Assembly (NCBI GenBank): GCA_963277665.1
Contig: OY728122.1
Coordinates: forward strand, 2,120,544,024-2,120,608,023
Reading direction: 5' to 3'
Origin: Viscum album
Lineage: Eukaryota > Streptophyta > Magnoliopsida > Santalales > Viscaceae
DNA: 64,000 nucleotides
In this document: positions 56,221 through 64,000 of the stretch, piece after piece
How positions within the stretch are numbered: the stretch's first letter is position 1
Layout of the letters: every line of letters starts with the position of its first letter
Made by a program: the position numbers and the translations under genes
Notes under the pieces: model-generated
Told to the model about the DNA's origin: nothing
The model's database searches: none
The model's input: only the letters and a program-made list of their open reading frames with translations

Positions 56221-56297
56221 TTAAATGATAACACAACTTAAATATCCTTTCGTTAATCATACTAGAACCACGAACAAGAATAATAATTAAACAATAA

Positions 56298-56648
56298 TCA
56301 ACAACCCCTACCTTGAAATATTGACGCCGCACGTCGGTTATCGCGGGGAAAGGCATCGCGGCGTCGGACGTAGATTCCGTGGACATCGGGGTGCGTCCGA
56401 GGAGGAAACGACGTCTCTTCACTTGTCGCTATGACGAAGAAGGGAGGTACGTTGTCGTTGGCGATGATCACCACGGTCGGCGACTTCTCCCTTGTCGAGG
56501 AGGAAGATGAAGACGGATGAACCTGGGACGCCGAGTCTCGAAGGTCGTGGGATTGATGTTCTTTGTCGGAGAAGAACCGTTCTTCACGTTCTTCGTCGAA
56601 GACGAAGAAGATCTTCAAGTCTCTCAACGATTCTCCCAATCCTCTCAA
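56298..56648 (-). CDS. 116-codon ORF in element G LTR leader
   Basis: ATG at 56648 opens MRGLGESLRDLKIFFVFDEE and runs through a serine-rich stretch (HPSSSSSS) to SIFQGRGC. The reading continues across the candidate donor at 56311 by only four codons. The 5' LTR copy (62569-62919) has the same frame but a stop after HGIYV. There is no recognised domain. The codon-like base composition (GC-rich third positions around 56350-56560) differs from the AT-rich flanks. It may be a leader uORF, a former captured exon or chance; low confidence as a real gene. Confidence 0.25.
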   Translation of the reverse strand: MRGLGESLRDLKIFFVFDEEREERFFSDKEHQSHDLRDSASQVHPSSSSSSTREKSPTVVIIANDNVPPFFVIATSEETSFPPRTHPDVHGIYVRRRDAFPRDNRRAASIFQGRGC

Positions 56649-57277
56649 GTAACAAAGGAACTAACCCAAAAATAAATTAAGCTTACTCTTAATTTATTAA
56701 CACAACCCAACCTTTGAAATTCAAGAGTTTGAATTTCAAAAACTCAAAAATTAAACTCACTTATTTATTATACATGAGTTGTATAATTAAATAAATGTTA
56801 TGTTGACAAGCCTTTAAGAGGGAGAGAGGGGAGTTAGGGAATTTGAAAAGGTGGGGCTAGTGTGGGCCCCTCCTCACCTTAATCCTCTCTTAGGTAGTTA
56901 AACCACCCAACTTCCAACAAAATATTATAACCACTTTTAAGATATAAAATAAATATTGTATAACAAATTTATTTTACTCTTCATTTCATCCAGAAAAATA
57001 ATCATCTCTTCCTAGGCAAACGCAACTTCGGAAAAGGTCCCCTTAAGCGAATATCGGCGCTGCGAGTTCATCGGTGCCCTCAGATTTCAATTCCGAGCAC
57101 CGGATAAAAAGTTAGAAATTCCCGCTCGTTCGTTCACTGAACGTACCCGAGCCAAACTTCGGAAATTGATTCCGGGCACTCCGGGCCTCGGAATCAGGTG
57201 CCGTCAGAAACCGCGCTCTTGTAAAATTCCAAAGAAAATTAAGAAAAAATTTCCCTTGAATTTTACGAGTCTTTACA

Positions 57278-57292
57278 TTACTCCCACCTCAG
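57278..57292 (-). other. Element G polypurine tract
   Basis: CTGAGGTGGGAGTAA on the minus strand abuts the 3' LTR start. Confidence 0.7.
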
Positions 57293-57324
57293 GGATTTAT
57301 GTCCCCGTAAAGATACATCAAAAA

Positions 57325-58130
57325 CTAGGGAAACAAATGAGGGTACTGAGCACGCATCTGAGCCTCCCGCTCCCATGTGCTCTCTTGGAGATTCCCGTGC
57401 TTCCATCTGATGCGCACAAGAGGAATCGATCGCCCACGCAGGACCCGCTCTTGTCGATCCTCTATCTCCACCGGGACCTCCGTAAAAGTCGCCCCATCGT
57501 CAACGTCAAGCTCCCCATGGTCAATGATGTGCGTCGGGTCGTGCACGTATCTCCTCAGCTGAGATACGTGGAAGACGTCGTGCACCCGGTGCAACTGAGG
57601 TGGCAGAGCCAGGCGATAAGCCACCTCGCCAACCCTGTTGGGGACCTGAAAGGGTCCGATGAAGCGCGGAGATAACTTGCTGCCTCGGCCAAATCTCCGA
57701 ATACCACGTCGAGGTGAGACCCGCAAGAAGACGTGGTCGCCATCCTCAAACTCTAGTGGCCTCCGCCTCCTGTCAGCGTAAGGCTTCTGCTGGCTCTGAG
57801 TTGTACTCATCCGATCCTGGATGACCTGGACCTTCTCTGTCGTGGCCTGGACCATCTCCGGTCCCACCAGAGCTGCAAGATTTCTTCTTTGCCGATAAGA
57901 GAAATCTGGTCCCATCCCCTGGATGAACCACATTCTTTGCCTAAAACAGTCAATCCTAACATGGATGATAATAATCCATACCAAGGATGACGTCGTAAGG
58001 CCTCGACGCTACTACTAAGAGATTCAACCGTTACTCTCGCCTCCAAGGGTTGAGTCACACTGTCGGCATCAGTGTGTGGTAACTGGGTCTCCTCCAGTAG
58101 ATGTCTCACAAGTGAGGGTCAAGTCAACAA
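57325..58130 (-). pseudogene. pol: Element G protease-to-integrase fusion remnant with chromodomain
   Basis: From about 58130 the minus strand shows broken protease-end sequence (ARVTVESL; the DVILGMD block, out of frame near 57985). The open frame 57984-57325 starts with CFRQRMWFIQGMGPDFSY, typical of the protease/RT linker. It passes at about residues 28-35 (RQRRNLAALV) straight into the C-terminal integrase region (GPEMVQATTEKVQVIQDRM), then GDHVFLRVSPRRGIRRFGRG and the chromodomain RGRSIPLVRIRWKHGN, ending with YPHLFP. All of RT, RNase H and the integrase D-D-E core are missing, and the join keeps the frame open. The product, if made, could not polymerise or integrate. Confidence 0.85.
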
Positions 58131-58274
58131 CCAAAACTGGAACCTCTTAGTAACATCACGAAAGAGGACAGGAACGGAAATATCACAAAGGTATGCGTCT
58201 TTTATTATTGCAGCTCATAATACAAGACGCTACACATATGCAACAAGGAACCAGAAGTACAAAGGATGTATCCA
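58131..58274 (-). pseudogene. Element G gag-protease linker, decayed
   Basis: The minus strand keeps pieces such as DISVPVLFRDVTKRFQFWLL between stops. The D-S-G protease active site is not found, so it is probably lost. Confidence 0.45.
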
Positions 58275-59453
58275 CTAGTTCTGCTCCTGTCCATCGGCTC
58301 CCAGAGCTCCATGATCGAAGGCCTCGGTTGCCTGAAGTTGAGCTCTCGCATGTTCACCTACTCCCTGTGGTCGGGGTGGACCTCCTGGTGGTGGTGGTGG
58401 AAGAGCCTCAAAGCGTCGCCCACCACCGGCTGCTCGTCCAGCTCCTCTTCCTCGTCCGCCTCCTCCCTGCGGACCGCCACGGTCGAACCTCTTCCTCTGC
58501 CTGGGAGGTTCTTCACTTAACTGTTGATCATCCTCATGGAGGGTCGGACAGTCACGAGCCATGTGACCAATCCCTCCACAGGAGTAACACTGCCCACTCT
58601 CAGCACGCCTGGCTCTGACTCCACCCCGGCTTCCCCGTACAACTGAGCCTGAGTTGTGCAGTCGGCCACCAGTTGGTCTGGTCTGCCTGAAACCCTGAGT
58701 CATCCGTCGGCTACCTGTTGCCGAAGACTCCTCTATCTGCCGCCCTGCGGTAGGTCTCGCTGTGGACTCAGCCCGGAAACTCTCGATCAGGAGGGCTCGC
58801 TCCAGTACTCCTGTCTGAGTCGGTATGCTGAGGGAGATCAGTGATGCCCTGATCTCGTGTCTCAAACCCTGCTCGAAGGTCCGGGCCTGGAAGAATGGGT
58901 CCCGTACCATGTCGGTCGAGTAGCGCGAGAGATCGGTAAATCTCGCCGAGTATTGAGCGACCGTCATGCTGCCCTGCCGCAGCTGAAGAAGCTCCTGGAT
59001 ACGCACCGCACGAAGGGTGGCTGGGACGAACTCCGAGCGAAAAAGGCTCTCAAAGTCCGTCCAAAGTAGAGAAGCCTCATCGTGCACCTAGAGCATCAAG
59101 CTCCACCATCGTCCTGCTGCTGCGTGTAGTAGGCTCGCAGCGAGGATCACCATGAGGTCTGATGGTGTCCTCACTAGCCTAAACACTCGTACCACTGCCT
59201 CCAGCCAGTCCTCTGCTGCCTGGGGATCCGTCTCCCCGCGAAACCTGGGTGGTCGCTGGCGCTGAAACTCATGCAGTGCGCTGAGGCGACGTGCATCGTA
59301 AGCGGCTGGTGCTGGAAGTATCGGGGGCTCGGCGGGTAGTGCTACCGCCGGTGCCACTGCTGACAAAGGGCCCTGCACCGAGGCCTCGTCGCTCGGTGGG
59401 TTGTCGTCACGCTCAACTCTCGGAACCCTAGCTGGCTGCCGTCGTGGGGCCAT
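58275..59453 (-). pseudogene. gag: Element G gag (capsid plus CCHC), one stop
   Basis: ATG at 59453 (MAPRRQPARVPRVERDD), 260 nt after the PBS, opens a single frame of 392 codons broken by one TAG at 59090-59088. The order is a proline/alanine-rich N-terminus and a capsid domain with PPRFRGETDPQAAEDWLEAV, then WTDFESLFRSEFVP, QELLQLRQGSMTVAQY and RFTDLSRY. A perfect zinc knuckle CYSCGGIGHMARDC lies near 58590-58550. The Arg/Gly- and Pro-rich tail follows. It makes the RNA-packaging coat. This is the best preserved coding region in the window; GC-rich codons set it apart from its AT-rich surroundings, as in G's LTR island. Start chosen as the first ATG giving the family-like MAPRR. Confidence 0.9.
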
Positions 59454-59712
59454 CCTGAAAAGGAAACAGGTGCGCCACGGTCAGAACAGTATACCTGGTG
59501 AGCTGATTTAAGTAATCACAAAGAAAACTTTGAAACACACACGCAATCAATGTTTTCGTGCATTAAGTCGGAAATCAGAAGTCAGGGTCCTGGTGTACGG
59601 ATACGTCGGCCGCCGCACCAACACTAGACTCCCTGGACTGATAACCACACTCAATACGCTAAACATTATTGCTTCACATAGAAAAGATCAGAGTTCGCGG
59701 TAGAACCGAACT
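59454..59712 (-). other. Element G leader between PBS and gag
   Basis: This is a short non-coding leader with no feature seen. Confidence 0.6.
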
Positions 59713-59724
59713 GCTCTGATACCA
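59713..59724 (-). other. Element G primer-binding site (initiator Met tRNA)
   Basis: TGGTATCAGAGC on the minus strand is a perfect match to the usual plant site, 3 nt from the LTR end. Confidence 0.93.
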
Positions 59725-59727
59725 ATT

Positions 59728-62700
59728 TGTCACGACCCGCCCTCGGGGTCCATGCCGTGACTACCCCAAGCCCGCCTTCCATAGGCCAGGGGCTGGCGAC
59801 TAGAACCAAGGCGTAAATCCCGGTAAAAAGGGAAGACATTGCCTTTGTAAAGTAAACAAACACCACAGAGTAAGCAAGCGGAAAGTAAATACTAAGCAAA
59901 AGCAGAGTACAACTGAAAGTGCGGAAAAGTAAATGGGCCAGTATACAAACCCAAACTGAAAGTAAAGTACAACTTGAAAGGGAAAACAGCAACTGAAAAG
60001 TAAAAGCCGCTACACCGAGCTGTCCACTGGAAATCCCACCTGAAGGGTGGGTACAGATAGCTCCACTGCTCCACGGGTCCCGCCGTCCGCTCCGAGCACG
60101 TCTCGCCCAGTGATCCTCCTCCAGGTACCGTCCTGCTCTGCAAGCCTCAGCTAAGATCAACGTTGTCCGTCGTCTGCAACCAACACAACGTAGTGCGGGA
60201 AAAGCCCGTGAAGGGGTGAGTATAAGCTACTCAGTAGGGACCCCGAGACCCCTGAAGGTCTCCCAAAATCCACAAAGGATAAACCACAAAGAAAGGTAAA
60301 ATCACGAAGTAACAACCGACACTTCTTAGGTATATGCCCATACATATACCTAAGTCACCAATTTCAAATACGCTCCAACCTCCGAGCCCAAGTACAACTC
60401 AGTCCACACAGGAAAGTAAATGTATTCAACACAGGAAAGCAAAACGTAATCCACACAGGATTGCACAACACAATCCACACAGGAAAGCAATAGGTTTCAG
60501 CTCACACATGATTTTCATTATCAAAAACGTAACTACTGAAGAGCCCCATCTCTGAAGTGTACAGTGTCCTGTCACGACTCTGAGATACTGCTCACTTACC
60601 TAAGACTGCTGAGGTACTCCTCCTGTCGAGTACCGCGGGTCTGCCGCCAACTACCGGGCGCTCCGTCCGCTGAGGGTCTGCTGCCAAATACCGGGCGCTC
60701 ACCCAAATAGCCTACAGAGGTACTCCTCCAGTCGAGTACCGCGGGTCTGCTGCCAACTACCAGGAGCTCCGTCCGTTGTGGGTCTGCCGCCAAATACCGG
60801 GCGCTCCGTCCACTGGGCTAGTCGACTCACTCCAAGTCGAGTCGGTCGAGCAGTCTTCAGGTCTCAGCCGGCTACACGGTCTCCGTACTCCGTACGCTCG
60901 TCTCCAGTATCGCGGGTCTGCCGCTACAACCAAGCGCACCACCTCTATCGAGTAAAACAGAAGATTCAGCTCACACAGGTATACTTTTTCGGATGACGTT
61001 AAAGATGATCAAAGAACCATCTAAGTCATCGGACCCACGAAGGATCGATAGGTACTAACCCCCGCAGGGACCTACACAGGATCGGACCCACACAGGATCG
61101 GGCCCACGCAGGACCTGTAGTACTGATCCACGTAGGATCGCTGAGTGCAGTAGTCGTCGCCGTCGAATCCACACAGGATCTCTATACTGTTTTCGTCGCA
61201 GTCACAGTAGCAGTAGCAGTAGCAGTCACAGTAACAGTCGCAGCCAGCACTAGGGTTCCCGCACACAGCAAGCTCGTTCGGAGGATCCGCTCCACGAGCC
61301 GAGAGGCTGATACATCAACTGTCACAAAGTCCAGAGTTGATGTATCCAAAAGTTCCGTATCGTCAACAGGAACTCAACGCATCAGACGGCGCGTCGATCG
61401 GACGCCCGATCTGAGAGTTATTGGCATTTTCGTCCCCCGGGCCCGGTTGGTTTTTAAGGCAAAACCAACCCGACCGTACTCCACCTGTGTCCAAACCTCG
61501 GGCGGAGTATGCCAAAAGAACCGTCTCACTAAGAGGAACACAACAAAGCTGACGGCACGTCAATCGGACGTCCGTAGCTTAAGATATGAGTGTTTCCGCT
61601 CCGAGGGCCCGATTGGTTTCGTGAACGAACCAACCCGGCCGAACTCAAAGTATTCCGAAACCCTGAGTGTGATATACCGAAACGACCGTCTCGATCCAAG
61701 GATCGCGTTTCCACAAACGGTTCGTCATTCGGAGGTCCGTGTCTCAAGTTATGGTCAAAAGACCGAAACTGATTTGAAACGGGGGGGTCCGGGTCCGGGC
61801 CGACCCGGCCCGACCCCCCCTGGGTCGGCCCGAACCCGGCCCGGCCGGCCGGCGGCGCGGCGGCCTGGCGGCGGCGGCGCGGCAGCCGGGCAGCGCGGCG
61901 GCCTGGCGCCGCACGGAGGCAGCGCGCGGGGGGGCAAGGCCCCCCGCTTCTTGGAGTGGCGGCGCGACAATCAGGCCGCGCCCCTTTGTCAACAACGGCC
62001 CCCCTCCTGGGGGCCTGCTTCGTGGAAAAACCGGGGGGCCGCCTTCCCCCCCTCAAGGAAACCGCCCCCCTCTTAAATGAGGGGGGGTTTTGAGCTGGCC
62101 GGGGGAATTTATTTCCCCCGGCCTTTGACCTTCCGGCCGGCCAACTGCCGGCCGGTTTTCTCCAACGAGACCGGAAAATCCGGTCCCCTTTTCGGCTTCC
62201 GACGCCGGCGGCCCGGCCGCCGGTCTCCTCGTCCCGCCGCGGCCCGGAACTGGCCGCGGTGCGACGGCACCGCGCCCCTCCGCCGCGCCTTCGATTCCCC
62301 TTGACGTGGCGCGACGACGTCGCGTTCTTGATGATTCTTCCACGGCGCGGCGCGACGGCGCCGCGCAATATAATCGCACGATTAACCGCGTGGTGCGACG
62401 GCACCACGCCACCTTGTTTCCACCCGCAAGGTAAATCAACAAGAACGATGGAGGGGGTTCGGCCGTGTTCATGCGGTCCGACCCCCTCACGTTAAATGAT
62501 AACACAACTTAAATATACTTTCGTTAATCATACTAGAACCACGAACAAGAATAATAATTAAACAAAAATCAACAACCCCTACCTTGAAAGATTGACGTCG
62601 CACGTCGGTTATCGCGGGGAAAGGCGTCGCGGCGTCAGACGTAGATTCCGTGGACGTCGGGGTGCGTCCGAGGAGGAAACGACGTCTCTTCACTTGTCGC

Positions 62701-63548
62701 TATGACGAAGAAGGGAGGTACGTTGTCGTTGGCGATGATCACCACGGTCGGCGACTTCTCCCTTGTCGAGGAGGAAGATGAAGACGGAAGAACCCAGGAC
62801 GCCGAGTCTCGAAGGTCGTGGGATTGATGTTCTTTGTCGGAGAAGAACCGTTCTTCATGTTCTTCGTCGAAGACGAAGAAGATCTTCAAGTCTCTCAACG
62901 ATTCTCCCAATCCTCTCAAGTAACAAATGAACTAACCCAAAAATAAATTAAGCTTACTCTTAATTTATTAACACAACCCAACCTTTGAAATTCAAGAGTT
63001 TGAATTTCAAAAACTCAAAAATTAAACTCGCTTATTTATTATACAAGAGTTGTATAATTAAATAAATGTTAAGTTGACAAGCCTTTAAGAGGGAGAGAGG
63101 GGAGTTAGGGAATTTGAAAAGGTGGGGCTCGTGTGGGCCCCTCCTCACCTTAATCCTCTCTTAGGTAGTTAAACCACCCAACTTCCAAAAAAATATTATA
63201 ACCACTTTTAAGATATAAAATAAATATTGTATAACAAATTTATTTTACTCTTCATTTCATCCAGAAAAATAAACATCTCTTCCTAGGAAAACGCAACTTC
63301 GGAAAAGGTCCCCTTAAGTGAATATCGGCGCTGCGAGTTCATCGGTGCCCTCAGATTTCAATTCCGAGCACCAGATCAAAAGTTAGAAATTCCCGCTTGT
63401 TCGTTCACTGAACGTACCCGAGACAAACTTCGGAAATTGATTCCGGGCACTCCGGGCCTCGGAATCAGGTGCCGTCAGAAACCGCGCTCTTGTAAAATTC
63501 CAAAGAAAATTAAGAAAAAATTTCCCTTGAATTTTATGGGTCTTTACA
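59728..63548 (-). repeat. Element G 5' LTR (~3.82 kb)
   Basis: It is a copy of 53430-57277. It differs by a 7-C instead of a 19-C tract (61814-61820) and by a ~19-bp deletion between GCGGTG repeats at about 62256. It also has a stop in the leader ORF and better preserved hairpins 3 and 4. Donor lies at 62582 and acceptor at 60174. Confidence 0.92.
62065..62488 (-). repeat. GC-rich hairpin island of element G LTR (5' copy)
   Basis: It has the same ordered stems as 55776-56217. Key members are 62065-62086, 62097-62123, 62255-62274, 62302-62325 (weaker, with G-T pairs), 62345-62366 (perfect 9 bp), 62389-62408 (perfect 8 bp, CGTGGTGC/GCACCACG) and 62451-62488. Confidence 0.85.
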
Positions 63549-63553
63549 AAAAA
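63549..63553. repeat. TSD of element G, right copy (aaaaa)
   Basis: Five A's follow GGTCTTTACA. Confidence 0.75.
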
Positions 63554-64000
63554 TATCATATATACTATATTATTTGTATAAATATACTTATATATATCAT
63601 CCATGTGGTGTGGTGATGAAAAGAGAGTCACATCCTTTCTTCAAGTCGATAGTACACACACATATGGGTGATGTTATCATCTTTATTAGTATGAAAATAT
63701 AAGAAATAAAATGATATATATTATATATTAAAAATTATAAATAGGTCATGAATATCATAATTATTTCCTATGTATCACATATAATCATTAACTTTAAACT
63801 TACCACCTTCCACATAAAGCATTAATTAATGACGATTCACATTGCTTCATGATGTGATAGTCTACCATACACATGATCAATGTTATCGTATCTAAAAAAA
63901 TAGTATGTAAAAAAGTTATATCTGATATAATCACTAGAGAGGTATAATTATTTTATAAATATCATATATATATATATATACTTTATATCTACCATTATAC
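63554..64000. other. AT-rich intergenic DNA, no gene found
   Basis: It continues the sequence interrupted at 53424. Only AT-rich DNA and a (TA)n tract at about 63965-63981 are seen. Confidence 0.5.

Larger units (their letters stand above)
53876..56311 (-). other. Candidate intron inside element G LTR (3' copy)
   Basis: Donor TTTCAAG|GTAGGGG lies at 56311. The stem TGAGTA-GCTTA-TACTCA ends in CTCACCCC (53938-53916), and the acceptor GTTGGTTGCAG lies at 53876. Length is 2436 nt. The 5' LTR copy is 60174-62582. The hairpin island falls inside it. This is unproven. Confidence 0.38.
53430..57277 (-). repeat. Element G 3' LTR (~3.85 kb)
   Basis: It starts TGTAAAGACTCG at 57277 on the minus strand and ends GGGTCTTGACA at 53430. 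In transcription order it holds an AT-rich U3 (57277 to about 56650), a 116-codon ORF (56298-56648), donor CAAG|GTAGGGG at 56311 and a GC-rich hairpin island (about 55440-56220) with a 19-C tract at 55516-55534. After these come GCAGTAG microsatellite-like repeats (54900-54955), CACACAGGA and GGGTCTGC-type repeats, the stem-loop at 53916-53938 and the acceptor at 53876. Confidence 0.92.
53430..63548 (-). mobile_element. Element G: internally deleted chromovirus with 3.8 kb LTRs
   Basis: It has LTRs at 53430-57277 and 59728-63548 and an interior of only 2450 bp with gag and a fused protease-integrase remnant on the minus strand. RT, RNase H and the integrase core are missing. PBS, PPT and TSD are intact. 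By eye the LTRs differ at a few percent of sites plus small indels. Confidence 0.92.

Noticed and set aside
55231..56234. Several overlapping ORFs of 100-290 codons on both strands
   Set aside because: The GC-rich island has few stops in any frame; translations are Arg/Ala/Pro/Gly low complexity and mutually exclusive.

Overview
This window looks like heterochromatic, intergenic DNA from a large-genome flowering plant. I found no host protein gene, rRNA or tRNA gene and no bacterial feature. Almost every base belongs to nested transposable elements. The plant evidence is the element types: Ty3/gypsy chromoviruses of Tekay/Del type with 2.6-3.8 kb LTRs and initiator-Met-tRNA primer sites, a Ty1/copia element, and a CACTA (En/Spm) DNA transposon. 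The species cannot be named from this sequence. Elements are labelled A to G and S below. All boundaries were read by eye from LTR termini, PBS, PPT and target-site duplications (TSDs).

Left block (1-14440). The 3' end of chromovirus A (chromodomain end, PPT, 3' LTR 158-2824, + strand) runs straight into the protease-coding frame of an old copia element B (2825 to about 7305, + strand), so A probably inserted into B. B's 3' LTR gives way to a piece of CACTA transposase and to the 3' half of CACTA element C (to about 12513). C carries a 2.6 kb array of about 180-bp monomers in a repeating three-type order. 12514-14440 is AT-rich and unassigned.

Middle block (14441-52064). This is a Russian doll on the minus strand. 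A short TG..CA remnant S was split by element D (14702-52036), which kept gag but has no pol. D's gag is split by chromovirus E (18608-47999, 5-bp TSD gtcca), which has decayed gag, PR, RT, RNase H, INT and chromodomain. E's 5' LTR is in turn split by array F (28671-46592, 5-bp TSD acatc). F is four ~3.23 kb LTRs alternating with three ~1.67 kb non-coding interiors, all in the same direction, inside a single TSD pair.

Right block (52065-64000). AT-rich DNA carries chromovirus G (53430-63548, minus strand, TSD aaaaa). G kept gag, but an internal deletion fuses the protease region to the integrase end. Its 3.8 kb LTRs contain a GC-rich island packed with perfect hairpins.

The most interesting signals lie inside the LTRs. 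(1) An 89-codon U3 ORF is shared at protein level by the diverged LTRs of A and F. (2) A matching set of splice-donor, stem-loop/branch-site and splice-acceptor signals recurs in the LTRs of five families, suggesting an LTR-internal intron. (3) G's LTR has a hairpin cluster with a constant core and co-varying arms. (4) F is a tandem LTR-interior array. (5) The CACTA satellite has a higher-order structure. All coding regions seen are decayed, and the ages implied by LTR divergence are eyeballed, not computed.
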